Shown in pieces: positions 25,891 through 34,328 of a DNA stretch of 64,000 nucleotides (positions are counted from its first letter, which is position 1; each line of letters starts with the position of its first letter). Source of the DNA: Leeuwenhoekiella aestuarii (GTDB taxonomy: Bacteria; Bacteroidota; Bacteroidia; Flavobacteriales; Flavobacteriaceae); contig NZ_QOVJ01000001.1 of the NCBI RefSeq assembly GCF_004104055.1, positions 434,001 through 498,000 of the forward strand, given 5' to 3'. Both the position numbers and the translations under genes were made by a program. The notes under the pieces were generated by a model. That model was not told where the DNA came from and made no database searches. It saw only the letters and a list, made by a program, of their open reading frames with translations.

Positions 25891-26382
25891 ATGTTATTAA
25901 GCATTCGTGATTTTCAAGAAGCAGACTATCCTGAGGTTTCCAAAATATATAAGGATGGTATAGACACCGGCATCGCTACATTTGAAACTGAAGTCCCAGA
26001 CTTTAAAAACTGGAATCTCAGGTTTTACCAATCGTGCAGATTAGTGGCAATTTTAGATAGTGAAGTTGTAGGTTGGGCAGCTCTCAGTCTGGTTTCAAAA
26101 AGAAACGTTTATAGCGGGGTTGCCGAAGTAACCATTTATGTATCACAAAAGCATCAAGGACAAAAAATAGGATCTCTACTCATGAAAAAGCTTATAGCAA
26201 AAAGTGAGGAAGAAGGTTTCTGGACCCTAACTGCTCATATTTTTCCGCAAAATAAGAGCAGTATTCATTTACATCTAAAATATGATTTTAAGGTTTTAGG
26301 TGTTCACGAGAAAATTGCTAAAAGAGATAACAAATGGGAAGACAACATACTTCTGGAACGCCGCAGTACTAAGATTTTTTAG
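25891..26382 (+). CDS. GNAT acetyltransferase, phosphinothricin acetyltransferase-like
   Basis: 163 residues. The segment IYKDGIDTGIATFETEVP near 20-38 and the acetyl-CoA loop SQKHQGQKIGSLLMKKL near 90 place it with the phosphinothricin/methionine-sulfoximine acetyltransferases, which also include ArsN. It may therefore modify an amino-acid-like toxin or arsenical. One-base gap to the VOC gene: same operon as the MarR regulator. Substrate is inferred from family only. Confidence 0.83.
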   Translation: MLLSIRDFQEADYPEVSKIYKDGIDTGIATFETEVPDFKNWNLRFYQSCRLVAILDSEVVGWAALSLVSKRNVYSGVAEVTIYVSQKHQGQKIGSLLMKKLIAKSEEEGFWTLTAHIFPQNKSSIHLHLKYDFKVLGVHEKIAKRDNKWEDNILLERRSTKIF

Positions 26383-26510
26383 CTTTTTATTCTTTGTCTT
26401 TTGTCAACTATGCTGGACATCAATTTAATAGATAAATTTCAGAGGATGATCAGTATTATTTCATCAAAAAAACAAATTGAATCGAGATTATCCTTTCTAC
26501 TAAATTGTTT

Positions 26511-26518
26511 TAGTTTTG
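26511..26518 (+). promoter_or_regulatory. -7 element (TAGTTTTG) of the TM2 gene
   Basis: TAGTTTTG matches TAnnTTTG, 20 bases before the ATG at 26538. Confidence 0.5.
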
Positions 26519-26537
26519 TTCCAAATAACAAATTTAA

Positions 26538-26819
26538 ATGGAAGAAAACAAAAATTTTAGTGCAGAAAATCAAAACACAATCCATCCAAAAAACAACTTA
26601 AAAGTTACTTGTGGTGTCCTTGGTATCTTATTGGGTTATCTGGGTATTCACAAATTTGTATTGGGATATACCAAAGAAGGGATTATACAGTTAGTCGCTT
26701 TCTTTTTAACCTGCGGAATATCAGGTATAATTGGTTTTATTGAAGGTATCATTTACCTTACTAAATCTGATGAGGAATTCTATCGCACATACCAACAAGA
26801 AAAAAGACCTTGGTTTTAA
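26538..26819 (+). CDS. TM2 domain-containing membrane protein
   Basis: 93 residues. A polar 25-residue N terminus precedes the TM2 domain: helix 1 GVLGILLGYLGIHKFVLGY, a short turn, helix 2 IIQLVAFFLTCGISGIIGFIEGII (shown in parts), and the DEEFYRTY end. TM2 proteins are small two-helix membrane proteins of unknown molecular role. The start is set by a promoter just upstream; a 66-residue frame at 26401 overlapping it is not believed. Confidence 0.82.
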   Translation: MEENKNFSAENQNTIHPKNNLKVTCGVLGILLGYLGIHKFVLGYTKEGIIQLVAFFLTCGISGIIGFIEGIIYLTKSDEEFYRTYQQEKRPWF

Positions 26820-26842
26820 GAAATAGCAAAAAGAGCAATTGG

Positions 26843-28669
26843 TTAATCTAATTGCTCTTCATCTTTTCTAGACTGCTCCAGCCTTTGCTCAAGCTCTGCT
26901 TGAAATTCTTCCATAACCGGCTTTACCGTACTTTCTGGCAAATCTTCTATTCTAATGTACATCAAGCCGTCAATCGCGTCATTAAATAACGGATCTACAT
27001 TAAAAGCAACCACTTTTGCATTCTGCTTGATGTATTTTTTAATCAAAACGGGTAACCGCAAGTTTCCGGTTTCCATCTCTTCGATGATGCGATCAAATTT
27101 ATTCAGGTCTGCTTCAGTCTCATCAAAAACAAACTCTTTGTCAGCATCTTTCAGCTTTACTTTAAATTCTTTTTTCGGTCTGATGTATTGCGCCACATAA
27201 GGATCGTAGTAATGCGAGCGCATAAACTCAATCATCAGCGACTTGGAGAAGTTAGAGAATTGGTTACTAATACTCACTCCACCTATTAAATACTTATGCT
27301 CCGGGAAGCGCAAGGTGGTGTGTACAATACCGCGCCATAATAAAAATAACGGCATCGGTTTTTGCTGATATTCTTTAATAACAAAGGCACGTCCCATCTC
27401 AATACTCTCCCCCATCATTTTGTGCAGTTCGGGCTCAAATCGAAACAAGCTTTGCAGGTAAAAACCATTGATGCCATGCTCAGGCATGATCTGAGAACCC
27501 AATCCCATACGGTAAGCTCCGGCAATTTTCTTATTATCCTCATCCCATAGAAACAGATGGTGATAATGATGATCATAAGAATCTAAATCTGTAGGTTCAT
27601 TGGTACCCTCACCTACTTCTCTAAAGGTGATCTCACGTAGACGTCCTATCTCATTTAGGATATTCGGTATAATTTCGGCAGAGGCTAGAAAGACCTCATA
27701 ATTTTTGCTTTGCAACAAGCGACGCTCATTGTCCCGCAGATAATCTACTTCTGTTTCTATAAGTTCTGCTTTAACCTCTTTTACGATCTTTTTAGGCTCT
27801 TTTGGCACTTTTAACGATTGTGGAATCGTACTGAGAATTGACGATTTTTTCTCAAAAGGCTTAGCCAGCATATACGTCTTACGACGTAAGAAATCTGTAA
27901 AATCATTCAGACTTTCATGCTCTTTCTGTGAATTTACACTTATAGGATTTCCTATACGCACATGAATGGTACGTTTTTTCTGAGTGAGTAATTCTGAAGG
28001 TAATTTTGCTGTACGAAGTGTATCGCTAATACGTGAAAGCTGGTAAAATAAACGGCTGTTTTTTGCGTGAAAATAAATAGGAACCACAGGTACTTCAGCG
28101 CGCTTCACCAATTTCATAGCAGCCTCCTCCCATGGTTTATCAATAATTAATTTATCGTCTTTATAAGTCGAAACTTCACCCGCAGGAAAAATCCCTAAAG
28201 GATGACCGTTTCTAATATGTGTTATTGCCTGTTTAAAACCTGCAACGCTAGATTTGGCATCTTTATGTTCTTCAAACGGATTAACCGGCATCACATAGGG
28301 CATAAGCGGCTTGATACGATGCAGTAAAAAATTAGCAATTATTTTAAAATCGGGACGCTGCTCAATCATTAATTTAAGGAGCAAAATACCATCTATCCCG
28401 CCTAGCGGATGATTGCTTATCGTGATATAACTGCCCTTTTTAGGCAATCGTTTCAGGTCTTCTTCTGGGATGTCAAAATCAATCTCAAATTCAGCTAAAA
28501 TCGCATTTAAAAACTCCAGATCACTCAGGTGTTTATTGCGATCGTAGATCTCATTAGCTTTTGAGATCTTGAGTACTTTCATAAGGGTCCACCCCATAAA
28601 GGTGCCTGCAAAACCAAATTTGTCTACGTTAATTGCTTTTGCAACTTCTTTTGCGGTAACTAATCCCAT
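26843..28669 (-). CDS. olsF: Bifunctional aminolipid synthase, OlsF-like (PlsC-type plus GNAT-type acyltransferase)
   Basis: 608 residues with two acyltransferase domains. Residues about 60-260 resemble PlsC/hemolysin-type O-acyltransferases, with the NHPLGGIDG motif near 82 and a later FPAGEVSTY block. Residues about 310-560 resemble the OlsB-type N-acyltransferase (GNAT/PEP-CTERM-like fold; LFLWDEDNKKIAGAYRMGLG near 375). The same domain order defines OlsF, which makes ornithine or glycine lipids, phosphate-free membrane lipids frequent in Bacteroidota. The amino acid used cannot be told. Acts at the inner membrane. A palindrome upstream may be an operator. Confidence 0.78.
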   Translation of the reverse strand: MGLVTAKEVAKAINVDKFGFAGTFMGWTLMKVLKISKANEIYDRNKHLSDLEFLNAILAEFEIDFDIPEEDLKRLPKKGSYITISNHPLGGIDGILLLKLMIEQRPDFKIIANFLLHRIKPLMPYVMPVNPFEEHKDAKSSVAGFKQAITHIRNGHPLGIFPAGEVSTYKDDKLIIDKPWEEAAMKLVKRAEVPVVPIYFHAKNSRLFYQLSRISDTLRTAKLPSELLTQKKRTIHVRIGNPISVNSQKEHESLNDFTDFLRRKTYMLAKPFEKKSSILSTIPQSLKVPKEPKKIVKEVKAELIETEVDYLRDNERRLLQSKNYEVFLASAEIIPNILNEIGRLREITFREVGEGTNEPTDLDSYDHHYHHLFLWDEDNKKIAGAYRMGLGSQIMPEHGINGFYLQSLFRFEPELHKMMGESIEMGRAFVIKEYQQKPMPLFLLWRGIVHTTLRFPEHKYLIGGVSISNQFSNFSKSLMIEFMRSHYYDPYVAQYIRPKKEFKVKLKDADKEFVFDETEADLNKFDRIIEEMETGNLRLPVLIKKYIKQNAKVVAFNVDPLFNDAIDGLMYIRIEDLPESTVKPVMEEFQAELEQRLEQSRKDEEQLD

Positions 28670-28687
28670 GAATTATTAGTGTTCAAA

Positions 28688-28708
28688 ATCTTTGTTCAAT
28701 ACAAAGAT
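28688..28708. promoter_or_regulatory. Perfect inverted repeat upstream of the OlsF-like gene
   Basis: ATCTTTGT (28688-28695), spacer TCAAT, ACAAAGAT (28701-28708): a 21-bp perfect palindrome 19 bases upstream of the start codon, suitable for a dimeric repressor or activator. Minus-strand CTTTG also resembles a promoter -7 half. Confidence 0.4.
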
Positions 28709-28801
28709 GATATAATTTTTACGATTAAATTCTGAAGGTGGGTTTATCCTATACCTACCCGATAAGTAGGAGGCAAATATAGAAAAAACACACCAAGCAA
28801 C

Positions 28802-30055
28802 TTATAGTGTTACCAGTTGAACGGTATTTTGCATGACTTGCTTTAACAGCACTTCTTTATTTTTTTCAAGTTGAACGAGCGCTTTATCTGTTGCATGCCT
28901 TAGTGTATATAAGGAAACATCCTGATGCACGGTTACTTTAAAATCTGCACGCAGCTTAACCACCAACGCCTCAAGATTCTTATATTTATTATCTACACAT
29001 ACCGAAAAACTAATCGCAGAATTCTGAATAAGATCTACTTTCATTTTATACTGACCAAGAAGCTTAAAAATCTCTCCAATGTTTTCTTCTGCCATAAAAG
29101 AAAAATCAAGTGAAGATAAAGCTATTAACACCTGATTGGTTTTTCTAATATAACATGGCACGTGTGGCTCTATCAACTGCCCAATACTCACTTGTGTTCC
29201 GGAGTTTTCAGGATTTAAAAATGACTTTACAAATAACGGAATCTCCTTGCGCTGTAAGGGTTGTAATGTCTTAGGATGAATAACCGATGCTCCATAAAAA
29301 GCCAACTCAATAGCTTCCTGATACGATATAAAATTCAGCAAAACAGCATCTTCAAAATACCGTGGATCTGCACTCAATACTCCCGGAACATCTTTCCAGA
29401 TTGTTACGCGTTCTGCATTTAAACAATATGCAATAATCGCTGCTGTATAGTCACTGCCTTCTCTACCTAAAGTGGTTGAAAATCCGTTAGCGTCAGAAGC
29501 GATAAAACCTTGAGTAAGCTGTATTCCTTTTCGTGGCAATTTCCGACTTAGGTTACGCATCGTCACTTCCCAGTTCACTTTTCCTTCGCGATAACTGGTA
29601 TCGGTTTTTAAGTATTCGCGTATGTCATGCCACGTACTCCTGTAACCTTCCTGCTCTAAGTAGGCGTTTACAATGGTCGTACTCAACAACTCCCCATAAC
29701 AAACAACCTGATCATATACAAAATCATAATCTGGAGATTTATTGCGTTGTAAAAACCCTTTGAGTTCATTGAGTAAAGTTTGTATCTCTTTAAATACTGG
29801 AGCTGAAGGGTTTTCAAAAAGTTCTAGTGCGATATTGTGGTGAAAAGCTTCAACAAGCTCTAACGTATCAGATTTTAGTGTCGCTTCAAAATAACCAGCG
29901 ACAACATCCTCTAATGCGTTAGTCATTTTACCCATCGCCGAAATCACAATGACCAGATCCCCAATTTCAGTTTTCCGTAAGACTTCAACAAGATTTTTTA
30001 CACCTGTTGCGTTTTGCACAGAAGCTCCACCAAATTTATAAACTTCAAAACCCAT
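28802..30055 (-). CDS. lysC: Aspartate kinase
   Basis: Phosphorylates aspartate for lysine, threonine, methionine and diaminopimelate synthesis. 417 residues: the kinase domain starts VYKFGGASVQNATGVKNL and holds LGREGSDYTAAIIAY and WKDVPGVLSADPR; about 300-400 form ACT-type regulatory domains (LDFSFMAEENIGEIFKLL), the likely feedback site. No homoserine dehydrogenase domain is fused. It lies 9 bases after the GNAT gene on the same strand, so they may be cotranscribed. Confidence 0.94.
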   Translation of the reverse strand: MGFEVYKFGGASVQNATGVKNLVEVLRKTEIGDLVIVISAMGKMTNALEDVVAGYFEATLKSDTLELVEAFHHNIALELFENPSAPVFKEIQTLLNELKGFLQRNKSPDYDFVYDQVVCYGELLSTTIVNAYLEQEGYRSTWHDIREYLKTDTSYREGKVNWEVTMRNLSRKLPRKGIQLTQGFIASDANGFSTTLGREGSDYTAAIIAYCLNAERVTIWKDVPGVLSADPRYFEDAVLLNFISYQEAIELAFYGASVIHPKTLQPLQRKEIPLFVKSFLNPENSGTQVSIGQLIEPHVPCYIRKTNQVLIALSSLDFSFMAEENIGEIFKLLGQYKMKVDLIQNSAISFSVCVDNKYKNLEALVVKLRADFKVTVHQDVSLYTLRHATDKALVQLEKNKEVLLKQVMQNTVQLVTL

Positions 30056-30064
30056 GAGTTCTTT

Positions 30065-30553
30065 TTACGCCAGACCTTTTTCAGATAGAAATTGCTTCAT
30101 CGCTGCTACATCCATTTGCACCGTATCCCATTCTTGCATCACATTGGCACCAGAAGCTTTATAGAAATCAACCGCAGAAGTATTCCAGTCCAATACAACC
30201 CATTCTATCCGCTTTAAGCCTAATTCATAGGTGTATTTTATAACTTCTGTGTACAACGCCATCCCTATACCTTTTCCGCGATATTGCTCACGCACAATAA
30301 GATCCTCAAGATGTACTGTGCGCCCTTTCCACGTAGAAAACCTATAATAAACCAGTGCAATTCCTAAAATATCACCGTCTTGCTCTGCCACAAAACAGGT
30401 GAAATCAGAATTGTTACCCGTGCCGTAAGCTATAAGATCATCTACAGTAACCTCAACAGCATCTGGCTCTTTCTCATAAATAGCCAGTTCTTTAATTAAA
30501 CGTAAAACCTGAGCCATGTCATTTGCCTCAGCCTTGCGAATTGTTGCATCCAT
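30065..30553 (-). CDS. GNAT family N-acetyltransferase (diamine acetyltransferase-like)
   Basis: 162 residues. ATIRKAEANDMAQVLRLIKELA at the start, LEDLIVREQYRGKGIGMAL near 88 (acetyl-CoA loop), and LDWNTSAVDFYKASGANVM near 130 match the spermidine/diamine acetyltransferase group within GNAT. Substrate unproven. Directly upstream of aspartate kinase. Confidence 0.85.
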   Translation of the reverse strand: MDATIRKAEANDMAQVLRLIKELAIYEKEPDAVEVTVDDLIAYGTGNNSDFTCFVAEQDGDILGIALVYYRFSTWKGRTVHLEDLIVREQYRGKGIGMALYTEVIKYTYELGLKRIEWVVLDWNTSAVDFYKASGANVMQEWDTVQMDVAAMKQFLSEKGLA

Positions 30554-30616
30554 ATCAAAAAAATATCTCTGTTAAATATACAGCTTTAAGACTGTAAATA
30601 TTCATAGTCTAAAACA

Positions 30617-30648
30617 AAAAGCCCATCACTTAGCAGTGATGGGCTTTT
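30617..30648 (-). terminator. Rho-independent terminator after the TerB-like gene
   Basis: AAAAGCCCATCACT, loop TAGC, AGTGATGGGCTTTT: a perfect 14-bp stem with A and T runs, able to stop transcription of the TerB-like gene and from the opposite side. Confidence 0.92.
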
Positions 30649-30666
30649 AAAAACAAGTGTCTGTTT

Positions 30667-31092
30667 TTATTTTTTATCTAAAAGATATAAGTAATCTTCA
30701 AAATCTACACCTCCTTGAAAAATATCTATAGAACGCTCTATTAGATGCTTAGCGCGTTCTGCACTAAAACCGAGGCCTATTGCATATTTCTCTATTAAAA
30801 AACGCTCATGATCATCTATAGTATGATCTACAAAAATCATTTTAAACAGGTCGTGCAAACGCTCCAGACGTTTTTCTGAAGTGTTAGGCGGATTAATAGG
30901 ATATTTTTTAGCATTCTCAACGATATCAACATACTCAGACTCGTCAATATCAAGTTTAATTGCAAATCGCTTAAGCAGCTTTGTTTCTTCGGCATTTAAT
31001 TCTCCGTCTACGGTTGCCATATTAGCAATTGCCGCAAAGTGACCAAGGTTACGTCTGTGCTCGCCGCTATCAAATAAATCTGTAAAAGACAT
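30667..31092 (-). CDS. TerB-like protein
   Basis: 141 residues, all helical, of the TerB/DjlA-type fold: FAAIANMATVDGELNAEETKLL near 18 and the repeat FKMIFVDHTIDDHERFLIEKYA near 88, each with the D-G-E/D-D-H acidic motif that binds metal in tellurite-resistance TerB. No other ter gene is near, so tellurite resistance is not implied. Ends at a strong terminator. Confidence 0.82.
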   Translation of the reverse strand: MSFTDLFDSGEHRRNLGHFAAIANMATVDGELNAEETKLLKRFAIKLDIDESEYVDIVENAKKYPINPPNTSEKRLERLHDLFKMIFVDHTIDDHERFLIEKYAIGLGFSAERAKHLIERSIDIFQGGVDFEDYLYLLDKK

Positions 31093-31485
31093 GGTTTAAT
31101 TTTTAAGTCGTCAAAGATAATTATTATGCTCGCTTTAAAACAAATAAAAGTAATTATTTGGGGGATTGCAATTTCGGCTTAAAAAAGCCTCAATAGCATC
31201 GGGCTATCCGCGCTACACGGTAGCTTGCTCCTATCCCTATCCCAGGTTTTCAGCAGGCAGTGGACAGCCTTAAGTCTTCAGTCGCAGTTTGCAGGGGAAT
31301 CGTGAAATCGTTTTAATATAATTTTTTTACTTTTTACTGCTTACTGAGACTGCCTACTCTCCCATTGTCCTAACGGCATCTGAGTGATTTTTTGACCAAG
31401 ACAATAAATCGTACCGAAGCTAATGTTTTCTTAATCATTCAACTTCATTCTAGCACCCTTTGTAACTTTAAACAAAAAGGCTATA
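31093..31485. other. Gene-free stretch with short hairpins and CAGT-rich inverted segments
   Basis: 393 bases without a credible gene. Present are a GGCTT-AAAA-AAGCC hairpin (31176-31189), a GCTATCC/GGTAGC-rich block near 31200-31227, CAGT-rich text at 31256-31292 whose complement-like partner (ACTGCTTACTGAGACTGC) lies at 31336-31354, and one copy of the CTGAGTGATT...GTACCGAAGC motif pair at 31380-31420. It looks like layered intergenic repeats. Confidence 0.5.
31380..31420 (+). repeat. CTGAGTGATT/GTACCGAAGC motif pair, copy 1
   Basis: CTGAGTGATTTTTTGA at 31380-31395 and GTACCGAAGC at 31411-31420. The same two blocks in the same order recur at 60331-60377 and, inverted, at 60232-60267. Confidence 0.6.
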
Positions 31486-32511
31486 ATCATCGCAGAACCA
31501 CTCTTACAATTTAACGACAAAGGCATTTATTGTGCTGCCGCAGGCGTTTATCTCGACCCCTGGAAACCGGTGGACAAAGCAATCATTTCACACGGTCACG
31601 CAGATCACAGCCGATGGGGACACAAGTCGTATATCACGCATCACACGAATGTTCCTATCATTCAGCACCGTCTGGGCGAAATTAACGTAACGGGTAAAGA
31701 CTGGGGCGAAACTTTTGTCATCAATAACGTCAAATTCAGTTTGCATCCTGCGGGGCATATTATTGGCAGTTCGCAGATTCGCGCAGAACACAAAGGCGAA
31801 GTCTGGGTATTTACCGGAGATTATAAAACCGAAGACGACGGCATCGCGGTCCCTTACGAACCCGTAAAATGCCACACCTTTATCACCGAATGCACTTTTG
31901 GTCTTCCGGCATTTACCTGGCGGCCGCAAAGCGAAGTCTTTACAGACATCAACAACTGGTGGGCAGAAAATAAAGCCGAAGGGAAAACCTCGGTTATTTT
32001 TGGCTATTCACTAGGTAAAGCCCAGCGCTTGTTGCGCTATCTGGATACTGATATCGGCAAAATTTACACCCACGGCGCCATTGAAAACATGACCGAAGTC
32101 ATCAGGCCACTTACCGCAATGCCTGAAACAACCCGGGTAACCCGCGAAACCAAAAAAGAAGAACTCAAAGGAAATATTGTAGTCGCCCCACCCAGTGCAC
32201 ACGGCAGCACCTGGATCCGTAAAATGGTTCCATATGTGACTGCTTCAGCCAGCGGATGGATGACCTTTCGTGGAGCACGCCGCAGAAGGGCTATTGATAA
32301 AGGATTTGTACTGAGCGATCACTGCGATTGGCAGGGACTTTTAGAAAGCATCAAAGCAACCGGTGCCGAAAAAATCATCAGCACCCACGGCTACACCGAT
32401 ATTTTTACCCGCTTTTTACTCGAGCAGGGTTACGACGCCCGCACCGAGGCTACCCAATACGAAGGAGAACTCGGGGAAGAAAACAAAAAAGACGAAGCAG
32501 AAGACAATTAA
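31486..32511 (+). CDS. Ligase-associated DNA exonuclease, metallo-beta-lactamase fold (start codon unusual)
   Basis: A beta-CASP/MBL nuclease paired with ATP-dependent ligases in bacterial repair. The HxHxDH metal motif is SHGHADHSRWG, followed by HPAGHIIGSSQ, FTGDYK and LSDHCDWQG. The first standard start in frame is GTG at 31570, but that would remove a conserved N-terminal strand that is clearly coded before it (LLQFNDKGIYCAAAGVY, LDPWKPVDKA). No ATG, GTG or TTG occurs in frame between the stop at 31432 and 31570. The start given is an ATC six bases after an AAAAAGG ribosome-binding-like run; ATA at 31483 is equally possible. First gene of the repair cluster. The function is sure, the start is not. 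Confidence 0.82.
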   Translation: MIAEPLLQFNDKGIYCAAAGVYLDPWKPVDKAIISHGHADHSRWGHKSYITHHTNVPIIQHRLGEINVTGKDWGETFVINNVKFSLHPAGHIIGSSQIRAEHKGEVWVFTGDYKTEDDGIAVPYEPVKCHTFITECTFGLPAFTWRPQSEVFTDINNWWAENKAEGKTSVIFGYSLGKAQRLLRYLDTDIGKIYTHGAIENMTEVIRPLTAMPETTRVTRETKKEELKGNIVVAPPSAHGSTWIRKMVPYVTASASGWMTFRGARRRRAIDKGFVLSDHCDWQGLLESIKATGAEKIISTHGYTDIFTRFLLEQGYDARTEATQYEGELGEENKKDEAEDN

Positions 32512-32524
32512 AAAACACAGGGAT

Positions 32525-32563
32525 TCTCTCCCTCTGGGAGAGAGGTCTGAAGGACAGCGAGGG
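32525..32563 (+). repeat. Intergenic hairpin repeat between exonuclease and ligase genes
   Basis: TCTCTCCC (32525-32532), loop TCT, GGGAGAGA (32536-32543), then a purine-rich tail GGTCTGAAGGACAGCGAGG. Same plan as the two-hairpin family nearby (polypyrimidine/polypurine stem plus G-rich tail), though without a second stem. Its end supplies the GAGGGG before the ligase ATG. Confidence 0.45.
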
Positions 32564-32566
32564 GAC

Positions 32567-34207
32567 ATGAAAGCATTTGCAGAACTAATCCGGAAAATAG
32601 ACAGCACCAATAAGACCAATGTCAAGGTTGATGCGCTTACGCAGTATTTTCGCGAAGCGCCACCCAAAGACAAGGTCTGGACGATCGCTATTCTCTCGCA
32701 CCGCCGTCCACCACGACCTGTCAATACCACCTTGCTACGTACATGGGCGACTGAACTCGCTCAGATTCCGTTGTGGTTGTTTGAAGAAAGCTATCATATT
32801 GTAGGCGATCTGGCAGAGACGATTGCCCTGATCATTCCGGCTTCCGAAGAATCTTCCGAAAAAAGTCTGACGCAGTTTTTGGAAGAAATTATTGCGCTCA
32901 AAAAGAAAACCGATGAGGAAAAACGGGATTATTTACACGAAAACTGGACCGCACTCAATTATTACGAGCGCTTTGTGTTTAGCAAACTCATTACGGGAAG
33001 TTTCCGCATTGGCGTGAGTCAGAAACTGATGACCCGGGCCCTGGCCAAAGCAACCGATATTGATATCGATGTGCTGGCCTATAAATTGATGGGAAACTGG
33101 GATCCTAAAACCATTACGTTTCAGGAATTAATTTTAGAAGAAAACGCCGCAGACTACCTCAGCAAACCCTATCCGTTTTATCTCGCCTATGCCATTGAAG
33201 ATACACCTGAAGATCTGGGCGATGTCAACGAATGGTTTGCCGAGCATAAGTGGGATGGCATCCGCTCGCAGGTGATTATTCGCGAAGACGAACTCTTTGT
33301 CTGGAGTCGTGGTGAAGAACTGGTAACCGATAAATACCCGGAATTTGAGGCATTCGTAGAAGCCTTGCCTGACGGAACCGTTTTAGACGGGGAAATACTT
33401 CCGTTTAAGAATGGAGCCATCGGCACGTTTAATGATTTGCAAACCCGTATTGGCAGAAAAAATATCACCAAAGCCCAACTCAAAAAAACACCCGTAATCC
33501 TCAAAGCCTACGACATTTTAGAGTGGGAAGGCAAAGACATTCGCGATTTGGCTTTCGCTGAACGGCGGAAAATTTTAGAAACCCTATATGCTAAAGTTCA
33601 ATCTGAAGAATTGCCGTTACACCTCTCAGAAACTATTGAATTTTCAAACTGGGAGGAAGCGGCTAAAGAGCGCGAACGCAGCCGCGAAGTCATGTCTGAA
33701 GGATTAATGCTCAAACGCAAGGATTCGCCTTATCTCGTAGGTCGAAAAAAAGGCGACTGGTGGAAATGGAAAGTAGATCCGCTCACCATAGACGCCGTAC
33801 TCACCTATGCGATGCGCGGTCACGGCCGCCGCAGCAATCTGTTTACCGATTATACTTTTGGGCTTTGGGATGAAGAAAAGGAAGAACTCGTCACTTTTGC
33901 CAAAGCCTACTCGGGATTGACTGATAAAGAATTTCGCAGCCTGGATGCGTGGATTAAAAAGAACACCCTGGAGCGTTTTGGCCCTGTACGTAGTGTCACT
34001 CCGCATCATGTGTTTGAAATTGCTTTTGAAGGCATCGCCCTTTCCAAACGCCACAAAAGCGGTGTTGCAACCCGATTCCCAAGAATGCTACGCTGGCGAA
34101 AAGACAAAAAAATTGAGGAGGCAAATACCCTGGAGGATTTGAAGCAATTGATTCCGAGCGCTGCAAAAAGCAGTACGAAGGACTCTCAAGAAAAGAAGGC
34201 AAATTAA
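32567..34207 (+). CDS. ATP-dependent DNA ligase (ligase-associated repair cluster)
   Basis: 546 residues from ATG 32567, preceded by GAGGGGAC; an open frame reaching back to 32363 is only read-through into the previous gene and a repeat. The N-terminal helical domain (MKAFAELIRKIDST) precedes the nucleotidyltransferase core with the lysine of EHKWDGIRSQ near 225 and DGEILPF near 278; the OB-fold domain covers about 410-530 (KRKDSPYLVGRKKGDWWKWK at its start). This Lig-B type acts with a partner exonuclease, Lhr-like helicase and PdeM in bacterial DNA damage response, all found in this cluster. Confidence 0.94.
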   Translation: MKAFAELIRKIDSTNKTNVKVDALTQYFREAPPKDKVWTIAILSHRRPPRPVNTTLLRTWATELAQIPLWLFEESYHIVGDLAETIALIIPASEESSEKSLTQFLEEIIALKKKTDEEKRDYLHENWTALNYYERFVFSKLITGSFRIGVSQKLMTRALAKATDIDIDVLAYKLMGNWDPKTITFQELILEENAADYLSKPYPFYLAYAIEDTPEDLGDVNEWFAEHKWDGIRSQVIIREDELFVWSRGEELVTDKYPEFEAFVEALPDGTVLDGEILPFKNGAIGTFNDLQTRIGRKNITKAQLKKTPVILKAYDILEWEGKDIRDLAFAERRKILETLYAKVQSEELPLHLSETIEFSNWEEAAKERERSREVMSEGLMLKRKDSPYLVGRKKGDWWKWKVDPLTIDAVLTYAMRGHGRRSNLFTDYTFGLWDEEKEELVTFAKAYSGLTDKEFRSLDAWIKKNTLERFGPVRSVTPHHVFEIAFEGIALSKRHKSGVATRFPRMLRWRKDKKIEEANTLEDLKQLIPSAAKSSTKDSQEKKAN

Positions 34208-34253
34208 AATAATAGTACTATTTGTAAATTGAACTGAATTCAAAATACCAGAA

Positions 34254-34313
34254 GGCTCCCCTCCTTAAAAAAGGAGGGGGAAATTTTAGCTATGCTAAAA
34301 TCGGGGTGGTTTT
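34254..34313 (+). repeat. Two-hairpin repeat, copy 1 (left arm of DUF559 cassette)
   Basis: Stem 1: CCCCTCCTT 34258-34266 / AAGGAGGGG 34271-34279, loop AAAA. Stem 2: ATTTTAGC 34283-34290 / GCTAAAAT 34294-34301, loop TAT. Tail: CGGGGTGGTTTT 34302-34313. It ends 15 bases before the DUF559 ATG and is mirrored after that gene. Confidence 0.85.
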
Positions 34314-34328
34314 AATACGCGAGTGATT

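Noticed and set aside
26401-26601. 66-residue open frame before and across the TM2 start
   Set aside because: Low-complexity Lys/Ser-rich translation, overlaps a good promoter and the TM2 gene in another frame, no family character.
28802-30055. Aspartokinase-homoserine dehydrogenase fusion
   Set aside because: The protein ends after the ACT region; no dehydrogenase domain.
32363-32566. N-terminal extension of the DNA ligase
   Set aside because: It overlaps the exonuclease gene out of frame and reads through a hairpin repeat; conserved ligase sequence starts at 32567.
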